A stretch of DNA of 64,000 nt, taken from positions 1,279,978-1,343,977 of the forward strand of contig NZ_QPFB01000001.1 in NCBI RefSeq assembly GCF_004348115.1. The letters run 5' to 3'. Positions 24,814 through 33,649 of the stretch are shown piece by piece. Positions within the stretch are counted from its first letter, which is position 1. Every line of letters begins with the position of its first letter. Position numbers and translations under genes: made by a program. This DNA comes from Stenotrophomonas sp. ATCM1_4 (lineage in GTDB: Bacteria; Pseudomonadota; Gammaproteobacteria; Xanthomonadales; Xanthomonadaceae). A model generated the notes under the pieces. That model was not told the origin of the DNA and did no database searches. It worked only from the letters and a program-made list of their open reading frames with translations.

Positions 24814-27320
24814 GCCCGCGGGTCCTCGCAGGGCTGGGCCAGCAGGACGGCTTCCCAGCCCTGTGGCAACTGCACCCACTTGAAGTTGAAGCGGTAGGGG
24901 ATGCCGAGTCCGGCAATGAAGCGGGGGATGGTCAGCACGTCGTCCCACTTGTGGTACAGGCACAGCGCCAGCTTGGGGCGGAACCGGCGGATGGTCTGCA
25001 CGGCCCCCAGCAGCGCGGGGATCTCCGATCCCTCGATGTCCATCTTGATCAGGTCCACGCGCTGCAGCCCGTGCTGGGCGACATAGTCGTCCAGGGTGAT
25101 GGTGGCGATGCGTTCGCCCGGGCCGTCCCCGGCACCGACCGATGTGGCACCTTGCAGCCTGGCCTGCCTGATCAGCAGCGAGCCATCGCTGTGGTCGGAC
25201 AACGCCCGCTTGTTGAGCACGACCCGGTCGGCCACGCCGTTGAGGTGCAGGTTGTGCTCGAACAGGGCGATGTTCTCGTCCAGCAGCTCGAAGGCGTGCA
25301 CCTGGCAATCGTTGCCGGTCTTGGCGCAGAACAGGACGGCGGTGTCGCCGATGAACCCGCCGGCATCGATGATGACCTCGCCCGGGCGGACGCGGAAATC
25401 CTCACTCTGGTACTGGTCGAACAGGATGTCGTGGATGCTCAATGCCCACGCATAGCTGGCCAGGCGGAAGTCATGGCCCTGCGGGCGAAGGTCCTGCAGC
25501 ACGTACTGGCCGTCACCGATGGTGATCGGCGGGCGGGGCTCGGCGCGGATACGATCGACCTCGGCGAGGTAGTGCGCCAGTTCCCCCGGGGCAACGCGGT
25601 CGATGCCGGCCCAGCGCTTGAGGAACCAGACCAGGAAGCGCTCCTGCTCGGGGGGGCTCAGCCGCTCGTACAGCAGCGTCGAGATCGCCTCGGCGTCCGC
25701 CAGATAGCGTTGAATCAGGCCTCGCAGGCGCGCATCGTCTTCCGCCGGGCCGTTGCCAGCCAGTGCCACCAGGTCGGACAGGAACCGGCTGCGTGACGGG
25801 AACGGTCCGAAGAACGCATCGACGACGCGCTCGGCGGCGCTGCCGTCGTTGAGCGCGCAGAAGCGCTCCCGGAAGGCCGCGTAGCGGTCCGCGTGGGTAG
25901 CCTGGACGGCGGGCAGGTCCGCCAACAAGGCCACCAGCTCCTCGGTGCTGCGTGCGATTGGCCCGGGCAGGTCCTGGGCCATGTCCAGGTAGAAGCCGCG
26001 GACCTGTTCGGCGTAATGCTCCAGGTCGTAGCAATAGAACAGGATCGGCCGGCCAGTGGTGGCGTAGTCGAAGAAGATCGAGGAGTAGTCGGTGATCAGC
26101 ACGTCGGCGATCGCGCACAGCTCGCTGGCATCGTCCACCTGCGATACATCGCGCACATTGGCCGGAAGCGTCAGTTCCTGCAGCCCCGTGCTGACCAGGT
26201 GGTGGCCGCGCAGCAGCAGGATCTCGTCCGGAGCCAGGGCCGCGGCGACCTTCACCAGATCCAGTTGCAGGTCGAAGTCGAACTGCCAATGCCCGACCTG
26301 CTGGCTGTCGCGCCAGGTGGGGGCATACAGCACGAAGCGATGACCGGAGGGCAGCGCGAGCCGGGCGAGGGTGTCCTCCCGTGGGCTGACCGGGGCTACC
26401 AGTGGATCGGCCACGGGGTAGCCGGCTTCCAGGATCGGGCCGTCGTAACGGAAGGCCCTCCGGAGCACATCGCTGGAATAGCGGTTCTCGCTCAACAGCA
26501 ATGTCCAGGCACGGGATTCGCGGTACAGGTTGTCGCGTGCCTCCACTTCCGGCCCGGTCACCGTGATGTCGTAGCCCAGCCGCTTCAACGGCGTGCCGTG
26601 CCAGGTCTGCAGGTAGCGTGTCTGCGGCTTGCGCCCGTGCGCGGTGAACAGGATGTTGTTGACACGGTACTTGGCCTGCGCGAGCAGGCGGAGGTATTCG
26701 GCGGAGCCGCGGATCACCCGCTGCGGGTTTCCCGGGATCTGCTCGTCTCCGTTGTAGGCCCAGACGCAGCGCAGGTCCGGGCGCATCCGGCGCAGTGCCT
26801 CGTAGATGTAGCGCGGGTTGCCGGCGTATGCCCTGCCGAAGAAGCTCTCGAACAGGACCAGGTCCTCCTGCAAGGGCAGTTGTTCGAGCAGGGAGGGAAA
26901 TGCAGCGCGCAGGTTCTCCGCTTCGACGGTCATCGCGTGCTGCTCCAGCGGCGCGGTGAACAAGGCCAGCGAGCTGGCGCTGTCGCTCAGGTAGGCCGAC
27001 AGCCCATGGGCCTGCACGGCATCACAAAAAAAGTGGCGGTCCGCGCCATCAGCGGTGATTCCGACCAACTGCTGGAACTGACCCGTATTGCCTACTTCGA
27101 TCTGCACATCCCAGCGCTGGGGGGTATCTTCCAGCAGTGCCGGGCCGGGCAAGCGCGAGCGCGCGGCATCGCCTTCGAGCAGGATGTCCAGCGGCACGCA
27201 GCGCTTGCCGTCACGGCGGCGCAGGCGAAGGGCACTGATGCCACGCGGGGCCGGCTGCAGGTGAAGCCACAGGTCGCGGCCCTCGCCGGCAAGGGCGTGG
27301 ATATGGAAGACAGGCAGCAT
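24810..27320 (-). CDS. Fusion of CDP-glycerol glycerophosphotransferase and FkbM-type methyltransferase
   Basis: 836 residues from ATG 27320, which shares one base with the tagD stop. Residues 1 to about 130 are an unrecognised beta-rich region. About 135-490 is a Glyphos_transf domain: QTWHGTPLKRLGYD, LYAPTWRDS, RGHHLVSTG, LITDYSSIFFDYATTGRPIL. About 600-836 is a SAM-dependent FkbM methyltransferase: VIIDAGGFIGDTAVLF (SAM loop), LIKMDIEGSEIPALL. FkbM enzymes methylate sugar or glycerate hydroxyls. The fusion suggests glycerol-phosphate transfer followed by O-methyl capping of the product, perhaps to stop chain growth. No membrane segment is visible. Confidence 0.86.
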   Translation of the reverse strand: MLPVFHIHALAGEGRDLWLHLQPAPRGISALRLRRRDGKRCVPLDILLEGDAARSRLPGPALLEDTPQRWDVQIEVGNTGQFQQLVGITADGADRHFFCDAVQAHGLSAYLSDSASSLALFTAPLEQHAMTVEAENLRAAFPSLLEQLPLQEDLVLFESFFGRAYAGNPRYIYEALRRMRPDLRCVWAYNGDEQIPGNPQRVIRGSAEYLRLLAQAKYRVNNILFTAHGRKPQTRYLQTWHGTPLKRLGYDITVTGPEVEARDNLYRESRAWTLLLSENRYSSDVLRRAFRYDGPILEAGYPVADPLVAPVSPREDTLARLALPSGHRFVLYAPTWRDSQQVGHWQFDFDLQLDLVKVAAALAPDEILLLRGHHLVSTGLQELTLPANVRDVSQVDDASELCAIADVLITDYSSIFFDYATTGRPILFYCYDLEHYAEQVRGFYLDMAQDLPGPIARSTEELVALLADLPAVQATHADRYAAFRERFCALNDGSAAERVVDAFFGPFPSRSRFLSDLVALAGNGPAEDDARLRGLIQRYLADAEAISTLLYERLSPPEQERFLVWFLKRWAGIDRVAPGELAHYLAEVDRIRAEPRPPITIGDGQYVLQDLRPQGHDFRLASYAWALSIHDILFDQYQSEDFRVRPGEVIIDAGGFIGDTAVLFCAKTGNDCQVHAFELLDENIALFEHNLHLNGVADRVVLNKRALSDHSDGSLLIRQARLQGATSVGAGDGPGERIATITLDDYVAQHGLQRVDLIKMDIEGSEIPALLGAVQTIRRFRPKLALCLYHKWDDVLTIPRFIAGLGIPYRFNFKWVQLPQGWEAVLLAQPCEDPRA

Positions 27321-27772
27321 CAGCGCACTCCGGCGAGCAGGGCAGTGGCCTGCGGTGCATTGTCGGCAGGTGGTGGGTCCAAGCCATGCAGGCGGATGCG
27401 TGCCTTGAGGGCGGAGCTGGAGATGTCCTCGGTGCGCGGCAGATAGCGGACCTGGCAATGGCGGGCCAGCGCATCGAAGTGCCCGGTCCAGTCCGAGCCC
27501 ATCACCAGGATGTCCGCGCCGTAACGCTGGATGTCGATGGCCTTCTGCTCCCAACTGTCCTCGGGGAAGACATCGTCGACATAGCGGATCGCGCGCAGCA
27601 CGGCCTCGCGGTCGGCGTAGCACTGGGTTGCGGTCTTTCGCTTGATGGCGTTGAACCGGTCCGAGGACAGGCCGACCAGCAAGTGGTCGCCCAGTTCCCG
27701 GGCACGACGCAACAGGTTCACGTGCCCCACGTGCAGAAGATCGAACGTCCCGTAGGTCAGAACAAGCGCCAT
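27320..27772 (-). CDS. tagD: Glycerol-3-phosphate cytidylyltransferase (TagD-like)
   Basis: 150 residues. It makes CDP-glycerol from CTP and glycerol 3-phosphate, the donor for glycerophosphotransferases. Cytidylyltransferase signatures are intact: TYGTFDLLHVGHVNLLRRA with HxGH at 14-17, and RTEDISSSALKARI matching the family RTEGISTT motif. Residues after about 135 are a short unconserved tail. It heads a tightly overlapping run of genes (1-bp, then 4-bp overlaps) and is preceded by a sigma-54 element at 27812-27826. Unusual in a Gram-negative flagellar locus. Confidence 0.92.
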   Translation of the reverse strand: MALVLTYGTFDLLHVGHVNLLRRARELGDHLLVGLSSDRFNAIKRKTATQCYADREAVLRAIRYVDDVFPEDSWEQKAIDIQRYGADILVMGSDWTGHFDALARHCQVRYLPRTEDISSSALKARIRLHGLDPPPADNAPQATALLAGVR

Positions 27773-27811
27773 GATGTGCGATTCCAGACGGCCATGATTG
27801 CCTTGTGACAG

Positions 27812-27826
27812 GCAAGATCCGTGCCG
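27812..27826 (-). promoter_or_regulatory. Sigma-54 promoter upstream of tagD
   Basis: The minus strand reads CGGCACGGATCTTGC, a full GGCACG-N4-TTGC element in the 60-bp gap before tagD, 40 bp from its ATG. It predicts that the CDP-glycerol operon is switched on with the flagellar middle genes. Confidence 0.85.
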
Positions 27827-27832
27827 TGGGCG

Positions 27833-28537
27833 TCAATCGCGGGTGGCGTTCCAGTAGGCAGAGCGGGGGACGCTGTCCCCATCGGGCTTGTAGGGCGGCT
27901 GCGCCATTGAAAGGTGCGGACGTTCCCAGGCGACGTCGCGACGCACCACCCGTGCCGGTGTACCCACGGCCACGCAGTTGTTCGGGATGGGCCCGGTGAC
28001 CACGCTGTCCATGCCGATCACGCTGCCATCGCCGATCCGCGCGCCGCCCAGGCAGCATACTCCGAACGCCAGCCAGACATGGGCGCCGATGACGATGTCC
28101 TCGACCGGGTTGATGCGCTGGCCGGTGTGGATATCGAAGATGGGGTGGGCATCGTCACCGCGCAGCTGTACTTCCGAGGCCAGCATGCAGTCGTCCCCCA
28201 CCGTCACCCGGCCGCCTTCGCTGGTGGCGATGAAGGTCCGCGCCGTGGTGGTTACCCCGGCACCGATGGTGATGACGCAATCCTCACCGAGGCGGATGAG
28301 CGCGGACAAGCTGCCGGCGGGGCCGGCGGCGCCGATCCGGCAGTGTGCATTGGAGCCGTGGAACTCGACGGCGGTGTTCACCAGGCGCGCACGCGGGTCG
28401 ATTTCCAGCGTGCAGTTGTGGCCTTTGAACACGGTGGTCAGGCTGTTCAGCCCGACCGGCGCGATGACGCGGTTGCCACGTTCATCGCGCAGCTCACTGC
28501 GTTCGGGCGCGGCGAGTGTTGCTTGCCTGGAATCCAT
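27833..28537 (-). CDS. Left-handed beta-helix (hexapeptide) acyltransferase
   Basis: 234 residues from ATG 28537 (GTG 28540 is directly before it and also possible). The repeats from about 60 to 205 show the [LIV]-G-x4 hexapeptide pattern: LGEDCVITIGAGVTT, VTVGDDCMLASEV, IVIGAHVWLAFGVCCL, ARIGDGSVIGMDSVVTGPIP, ending in NCVAVGTPARVVRR. These enzymes transfer acetyl or other acyl groups from CoA to sugars. It begins 5 bp after the fleQ stop, so it is probably transcribed with fleQ. A role in acylating the amino sugar made by the island aminotransferase is likely but inferred. Confidence 0.87.
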   Translation of the reverse strand: MDSRQATLAAPERSELRDERGNRVIAPVGLNSLTTVFKGHNCTLEIDPRARLVNTAVEFHGSNAHCRIGAAGPAGSLSALIRLGEDCVITIGAGVTTTARTFIATSEGGRVTVGDDCMLASEVQLRGDDAHPIFDIHTGQRINPVEDIVIGAHVWLAFGVCCLGGARIGDGSVIGMDSVVTGPIPNNCVAVGTPARVVRRDVAWERPHLSMAQPPYKPDGDSVPRSAYWNATRD

Positions 28538-28542
28538 CACGA

Positions 28543-30000
28543 TCAGTCTGCTACCTGTTCCCGCTCGATCCCGTACTTGCGCAGCTTCTCCACCAGGGTG
28601 GTGCGGCGCAGGCCCAGCAGTTGGGCGGCATGGGCGACCACGCCCTGGGTGCGTTCCAGCGCCTCGTTGATCAGGGTCAGCTCGATGCCGGTCATGTGGT
28701 CGCGCAGGTCCAGCCCCTCGCTGGGCAGGCTGGCCGGCTTGAACGCCGCCGCCTTGGCCTGCGTGGCGGTCGGCGCACGGGCTGCCGCCAGCACCGCCTG
28801 TACCGCCGGCTCATCGACCGGGTTGGCCGAGGCCGCCATGTTGCCGTCGCCGCGGTAGCGGCTGGGCAGGTCCTGCACGCGCACCAGCCCGCCCGGGTGC
28901 AGGACGGCCAGGCGCTCGACCAGGTTGGTCAGTTCGCGCACGTTGCCCGGCCAGGGATAACCGGCCAGCGCCAGCAGGGCCTCGTCGGCGAAGCGGACTT
29001 CGCCGCGGCCGGTGCGGGCCAGCTGGGCCGCGATGGTCTGCACCAGTGCCGGGATGTCGGCGGTACGCTCGCGCAACGCGGGCACGTCGATCGGGAACAC
29101 GTTCAGGCGGTAGAACAGGTCCTCGCGGAACTTGCCTTCGTTGATGCGCGTTTCCAGGTCACGGTGGGTCGCGGCGATCACCCGCACATTGCAGCGGATG
29201 GTCTGGTTGCCACCGACACGCTCGAAGCTGCGCTCCTGAAGCACGCGCAGCAGCTTGACTTGCATCGGCAGGCTCATGTCGCCGATCTCGTCCAGCAGCA
29301 GGGTGCCACCCTCGGCCATCTCGAAGCGGCCCTTGCGCGCGGTCAGCGCACCGGTGAAGGCGCCTTTCTCATGGCCGAACAGCTCGCTTTCGAGCAGGTC
29401 CGGCGGGATCGCGCCGCAGTTGATCGCCACGAACGGCCCATCACGGCGCGGTGAGCGCTGGTGGATGGAGCGCGAGACCACTTCCTTGCCGGTACCCGAT
29501 TCGCCCAGCACCAACACGGTGGTGTCGAAGTTGGCGACCTGCTCGATCAGCTGGCGCAGCTCGGTCACGGCCGGGCTGGTGCCGGTCGGGCCGTTGTCGT
29601 CGATGGCGCTGGACTGGTGCTCGGTGTCCAGCCGCTTGAGGCTGGCACGGCGCAGCAGGGCTTCCACCTGCGCCAGGCGCATCGGCTGCTCCAGCGGCCA
29701 GACATTGGCTTCGTGCAGGCCGTAGTGGCGCGAGAACGCCAGCGGGTCACCTTCGCCCAGCAGGACCGGCGGCGGCAGCGGCGCGGCGGCCAGCCAGTTG
29801 AAGAAGCCGGCGGCCAGATCGGCGTCTTCCAGCGTGCCGACCACCACGGCCATCCAGTCATTGCTGCGGTGGCGGCTGGTGTCGATGTCCTGCGCGTCGC
29901 TGACCCAGCGCGGGGTGAAGTCCATGAACTCCAGCAGGGACAGGGTCCGCTCGGCGCGAACCGCGTCGGCATCGATGACGAGGATGCGTGACTCACTCAT
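28543..30000 (-). CDS. fleQ: Sigma-54-dependent flagellar master regulator FleQ
   Basis: 485 residues from ATG 30000. Bacterial enhancer-binding protein that activates RpoN-dependent flagellar promoters, and in Pseudomonas also binds c-di-GMP. The N-terminal receiver-like domain (1-120) lacks a normal phospho-Asp site, as in FleQ. The AAA+ domain (about 145-370) has Walker A GESGTGKE, the sigma-54 contact loop GAFTGA in [17 protein letters not shown], and Walker [12 protein letters not shown]. The C-terminal Fis-type helix-turn-helix contains [20 protein letters not shown]. It sits between rpoN and the glycan island and overlaps the preceding receiver gene by 8 bp. Confidence 0.95.
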   Translation of the reverse strand: MSESRILVIDADAVRAERTLSLLEFMDFTPRWVSDAQDIDTSRHRSNDWMAVVVGTLEDADLAAGFFNWLAAAPLPPPVLLGEGDPLAFSRHYGLHEANVWPLEQPMRLAQVEALLRRASLKRLDTEHQSSAIDDNGPTGTSPAVTELRQLIEQVANFDTTVLVLGESGTGKEVVSRSIHQRSPRRDGPFVAINCGAIPPDLLESELFGHEKGAFTGALTARKGRFEMAEGGTLLLDEIGDMSLPMQVKLLRVLQERSFERVGGNQTIRCNVRVIAATHRDLETRINEGKFREDLFYRLNVFPIDVPALRERTADIPALVQTIAAQLARTGRGEVRFADEALLALAGYPWPGNVRELTNLVERLAVLHPGGLVRVQDLPSRYRGDGNMAASANPVDEPAVQAVLAAARAPTATQAKAAAFKPASLPSEGLDLRDHMTGIELTLINEALERTQGVVAHAAQLLGLRRTTLVEKLRKYGIEREQVAD

Positions 30001-30373
30001 CGCCTTGCTCCTTGAGGGCCTCCAGGATCGGCATGACTTCCTGGATGTAAGAGAGTTTGCTGACGAAGTTGTCGGCGCCGGCGCGCAGGGCGTGCTCGCG
30101 GTGCTCGGAATCGTCGAAGTGGCTGGCGATGACGATGTACGGCGCGTCATCCTGGGTCTTGATCAGGCGCGTGGCCTGCAGCCCGCCCATCTCCGGCATG
30201 GCCAGGTCCATCAGTACCACGCGCGGGCGCAGCGTCTCGGAGCGTTCGATGGCCTGCAGGCCGTTGGCGGCGCTGCCGATCACTTCCAGCCATTCGATGC
30301 GGCGGAAGTGGCGCATGGCGGCGTTGATGAAGCCTTCGTGGTCATCAACCAGCAGTACGGTGAGCTTGCTCAT
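29993..30373 (-). CDS. Stand-alone CheY-like response regulator
   Basis: 126 residues, a single receiver domain with no output domain. The acidic pocket DD at 10-11 and phospho-acceptor D56 ([13 protein letters not shown]) are intact, with a Ser in the switch position of [11 protein letters not shown] and a Lys in FVSKLSY. It lies between rpoN and fleQ and overlaps fleQ by 8 bp. It could phosphorylate-signal to FleQ or RpoN activity; this is inference from position. Confidence 0.9.
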   Translation of the reverse strand: MSKLTVLLVDDHEGFINAAMRHFRRIEWLEVIGSAANGLQAIERSETLRPRVVLMDLAMPEMGGLQATRLIKTQDDAPYIVIASHFDDSEHREHALRAGADNFVSKLSYIQEVMPILEALKEQGDE

Positions 30374-30386
30374 GGAATTCCTTTGT

Positions 30387-31796
30387 TCAGCCCGCGCGGG
30401 CCAGCAGCGGCTTGGTGCCCTGGCGGCGGCGATCGCGTGCCGGGGCGATGTCGAGTTGTTCGCGATATTTTGCGACGGTACGACGTGCGATGTTTACCCC
30501 CTGGCGCGAGAGCAGGCCCGCGATGGCCTCGTCGGCCAGCGGCCGGCCGGCCGGCTCGGCGTCGATCAGGCGCTTGACCATGGCCTTGACCGCCTGCCCG
30601 GAGACGCTGGCGCCCTCCAGGCGGACGGCGAAGAAATGCTTCAGTTCGAAGGTGCCGCGCGGCGTCTGCAGGTACTTGCCGGAAGTGATGCGCGAGACTG
30701 TGGACTCGTGCATGCCGATGCTGTCGGCCACTTCCTTCAGGGTCAGTGGCGCCATTGCCTCATCGCCCTGGACCAGGAACGCGGCCTGGCGCTCGACGAT
30801 CACCCGGGCGGTGCGGATCAGGGTGTCGTAGCGCATGGACAGGCCGCGGGTCAGCCAGCGGGCTTCCTGCAGCATGTCGCGCAAGGGCTGCGCGGCCTCG
30901 CTGCCGTTGTCGGCCAGGGCGCGTTCGTAGCCGGCGTTGATGGCGATGCGCGGGGTGGTGGCGGGGTTCAGCGCGACGCGCCATTGCCCGTCCGCGTGCC
31001 AGGCCACCACGTCGGGGAGGATGGCCTCGTCCTGCTGCGGCTGCAGGCTGTCCCCCGGCCGCGGTTGCAGCGACAGGATCAGCCGGAACGCCTCGAGGAC
31101 GTCGTCCTGCTCGGCATCGAGTGCAACGGCCAGGGCGGCGTAGTCATGGTTGGCCAGCAGTTGCAGGTCGGCATCGAGCAGGCGCGCGGCCAGGTGGCGC
31201 GCCGGCACCACGCCGGGCAGCGCTGCCAACTGTGCCAGCAGGCACTCGCGCAGGTCGGTCGCCGCCATGCCGGCCGGCTCGCCGTGCAGCAGGCGCTGGC
31301 GCACGGCTTCCACGTCGCTGGCGGTGCGGTCCAGGCGCGCACTGGCCAGGCGGGTCAGCTCGGCCAGGGCGCCCTGCAGGTAGCCGGCGTCATCGCAGTG
31401 CTCCAGCCAGAAGCTGGCGATGGCCAGGTCGGATGCGTCCAGCTCCAGGGCCAGTGCATTGAGCACGCGCAGCTGCGGGTCGGTGGACTCGCCGGCGGCG
31501 ATGCGCGCCATGCGGTCATCCTCACCGTCATTCCAGCCGCCGCCGGCCACGTCCCACATCGAGCTCTCCGGCAGTTCGTCGAACGCGGCCGTTTCCACCT
31601 GCGCGTCGTTGCCATTGGCCGTGGCCGGGCTCTCTTCCTGCTCGTCCTGCAGCTCCAGCAACGGATTGCTTTCCAGCGCCTGGCGGACTTCCAGCTCCAG
31701 CTGCATGCCATTGAGCTGCAACAGGCGGATCGACTGCAGCAGGGCAGGCGTGAGGTGGAGCTGCTGGCCCAACTGGGCAGAGAGTGTGGCTTTCAT
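30387..31796 (-). CDS. rpoN: RNA polymerase sigma-54 factor (flagellar paralogue likely)
   Basis: 469 residues from ATG 31796. Region I (MKATLSAQLGQQLHLTPALLQSIRLLQL, activator-interacting, first residues) is followed by an acidic region II, the core-binding domain, the helix-turn-helix TLKEVADSIGMHESTVSRI and the RpoN box ARRTVAKYRE near 437-446, which reads the -24 GG. Xanthomonads often carry a second rpoN in the flagellar cluster; this is probably that copy, so another may exist outside the window. The sigma-54 elements found in front of eight genes here are its expected targets. Confidence 0.95.
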   Translation of the reverse strand: MKATLSAQLGQQLHLTPALLQSIRLLQLNGMQLELEVRQALESNPLLELQDEQEESPATANGNDAQVETAAFDELPESSMWDVAGGGWNDGEDDRMARIAAGESTDPQLRVLNALALELDASDLAIASFWLEHCDDAGYLQGALAELTRLASARLDRTASDVEAVRQRLLHGEPAGMAATDLRECLLAQLAALPGVVPARHLAARLLDADLQLLANHDYAALAVALDAEQDDVLEAFRLILSLQPRPGDSLQPQQDEAILPDVVAWHADGQWRVALNPATTPRIAINAGYERALADNGSEAAQPLRDMLQEARWLTRGLSMRYDTLIRTARVIVERQAAFLVQGDEAMAPLTLKEVADSIGMHESTVSRITSGKYLQTPRGTFELKHFFAVRLEGASVSGQAVKAMVKRLIDAEPAGRPLADEAIAGLLSRQGVNIARRTVAKYREQLDIAPARDRRRQGTKPLLARAG

Positions 31797-32059
31797 GCGA
31801 TTCCCCGGCGGCGCTGTGTGAAGGCCGCGTTGTGGAACGCATCTTGCGTGGCGGAGTGCCGACGCTGAAATCAGGGAGGCCCTGAGGGCTGTCCTGATTA
31901 ACCCCACTTTGCGTAGGGGGAAACCTTACAAATCGTCATTTTTCTGGCGCGACGAGCCGCGGAATTCCAGATAGGTCATTGATTCTTATCGAAGTGCCAG
32001 TAAGTGGCGACGGAAATTCGAATCTGTGACAACGAACATGCTCGGTCAGTGACCTGACG

Positions 32060-32692
32060 TCAGCCAAGATCCTTCTCGTGCCGCACGGCGAACAGCAACA
32101 GGTCATTCGCGCGCCGGCAGCCCAGCGCTTCCATCATGCGGGCGCGGTGGGTTTCCACCGTCTTGACGCTGATGCCCAGCTCGGCGGCGATCTCCTTGGT
32201 GGTCTGGGCACTGCCCAGCCGACGCAGGATCTGCTTCTGCCGTGGCGAGAGCGCGGCGATGCCCGTGGGCCGCTCGCGGTTGATCAGCGGGGCCAGCATC
32301 TTGGCCGAGATGTGCGGGCTCAGGAACACCTGTCCGGCGTGCGCGGCGCGCAGTGCCAGCTCCAGTTCGGCCGGAGCGGCGTCCTTGACCACGAAGCCGA
32401 CCGCACCGCGGTCCAGGGCGTCGCGGACGTGGCCGGCATCGTCGTGCATGGACATCATCACCACCCGCGCCTGCGGCTGGCGGGCACGGATGTCACTGAG
32501 GGCTTCCAGACCGGTACGGCCCGGCAGCGACAGGTCCATCAGGATCAGGTCGGGAACGTGCAGCAGGGCGAGGTCCAGGGCCTGCGCGGCGTCGCTGGCT
32601 TCGGCGACCACCTGCACGCCTTCGAAGCTCTGCAGCAGCCTGTTCAGTCCCGCCCGGACCAGGGTGTGGTCATCGACAATGAGAACGCGCAC
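32060..32692 (-). CDS. NarL/FixJ-family response regulator
   Basis: 210 residues. Receiver domain with D7-D8 and phospho-acceptor D53 (LILMDLSLPGRTG), Lys in FVVKDAAP, then a LuxR-type helix-turn-helix: LSPRQKQILRRLGSAQTTKE and IAAELGISVKTVETHRARMM. No kinase is adjacent. A NarX-type kinase without a DNA-binding partner lies at 55106-56338 and could be the cognate sensor. The 263-bp gap to rpoN (31797-32059) holds the rpoN leader but no recognisable gene. Confidence 0.92.
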   Translation of the reverse strand: MRVLIVDDHTLVRAGLNRLLQSFEGVQVVAEASDAAQALDLALLHVPDLILMDLSLPGRTGLEALSDIRARQPQARVVMMSMHDDAGHVRDALDRGAVGFVVKDAAPAELELALRAAHAGQVFLSPHISAKMLAPLINRERPTGIAALSPRQKQILRRLGSAQTTKEIAAELGISVKTVETHRARMMEALGCRRANDLLLFAVRHEKDLG

Positions 32693-32770
32693 GTGGAACG
32701 GTCTTCCCCCTAGAAGTCCCCCACCTTAGCCGAGCGCGACGTGTGACGCCAGTCAACTAAAGGAGGGCAA

Positions 32771-33337
32771 TCAACGATTGCGGCGGCTGTCGGCGATCTG
32801 CCGCCGATGCAGGCGGAACAGGTGCCGTTCGACCGCTGCGTTCAGGTTGTCGCCCAGGCCGGTGAAGCCCAGCCACAACCGGCTGCCGCCCTCAAGGGGG
32901 GCCTCGGCCAGCACGGTGGCGGGCAGTTCGATGTGGTCGGGCAGCCAGTCGGCCGGCTGCAGCTGGATCACCCCGGCGCTGCCGGGTGCCAGTGCGGTGG
33001 TTTGCTCGAGATCCAGGCGCAGGCCATGCCGTGACCAGTGCACCGCTCGGACTGGCAGGGCCGGGTTGGCCTGCTGCAGCAGGCGGCCGAGCAGGACCAG
33101 GGCCAGGTCCATGCGGGCCTCCAGGCGCTGCAGCTGCGCGCTGGTGTCGCTGCGCTCGTCGCCGTCGTCGCTGCTGCGCGAATCCTCGACCAGCGCGACG
33201 CTGCGTAGCAGCATCTCCGAGGTGCCCGGACGGGCGACGCGTGCTCCGGCCGTGAACTGCACCGGCACGACGACATCGCAGCTGAGCGTATCGTCGAACA
33301 GGGTGCCTTCGGCAGCGGCGGCGCCGTCGTGGCTCAT
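32771..33337 (-). CDS. PilZ-domain-like protein of the flagellar cluster
   Basis: 188 residues. An N-terminal segment with a helix (residues 60-90) precedes a C-terminal beta-barrel-like part with VHWSRHGLRLDLE, ITLE-type strands and GFTGLGDNLNAAVERHLFRLHRRQ. This fits the divergent PilZ proteins found next to fliS in xanthomonads. The c-di-GMP signatures are not canonical: no RxxxR is seen and the DxSxxG position reads HWSRHG. It may therefore work through protein contacts rather than by binding c-di-GMP. It overlaps the fliT-like gene by 4 bp. Confidence 0.65.
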   Translation of the reverse strand: MSHDGAAAAEGTLFDDTLSCDVVVPVQFTAGARVARPGTSEMLLRSVALVEDSRSSDDGDERSDTSAQLQRLEARMDLALVLLGRLLQQANPALPVRAVHWSRHGLRLDLEQTTALAPGSAGVIQLQPADWLPDHIELPATVLAEAPLEGGSRLWLGFTGLGDNLNAAVERHLFRLHRRQIADSRRNR

Positions 33338-33645
33338 GCCAGCGTACCGGCCTGCAGGTAGGCGTTCGCCGCGCGGGTGGATTGCCGCTCGGCACGCAGG
33401 TACTGGGCCGCTTCATCGCGTAGCTGGCGCATGCGCGTGGTCAGCGAGAGCTGCTGTTCGAGCAGGTTCTGCAGCGCCTGCGGAGCACTGTGGGCGCCAT
33501 GGGCATGGAGGTAGTCGCGCACGCGCTGGTCGTGTTCGCCGACGATGCGCTCGGTGGTGGCATGGTCCTCGGCCGCGATCGCGTTCTTGATCAGGTCCAG
33601 GTCCACGTGCAGCGCCTGCAGCAGGGCGCTCGCGTCGTTGTTCAT
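33334..33645 (-). CDS. FliT-like flagellar chaperone (small helical protein)
   Basis: 103 residues, predicted all-helical with little conservation. It lies directly after fliS (4-bp gap) and before the PilZ gene (4-bp overlap), the usual place of fliT, the FliD chaperone. Identification rests on position, size and helical character rather than on a motif. Confidence 0.6.
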   Translation of the reverse strand: MNNDASALLQALHVDLDLIKNAIAAEDHATTERIVGEHDQRVRDYLHAHGAHSAPQALQNLLEQQLSLTTRMRQLRDEAAQYLRAERQSTRAANAYLQAGTLA

Positions 33646-33649
33646 GGCA

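Noticed and set aside
31840-31870. Possible sigma-54 element before rpoN (CGGCACTCCGCCACGC on the minus strand)
   Set aside because: GG and GC are one base too far apart and TTGC is missing.
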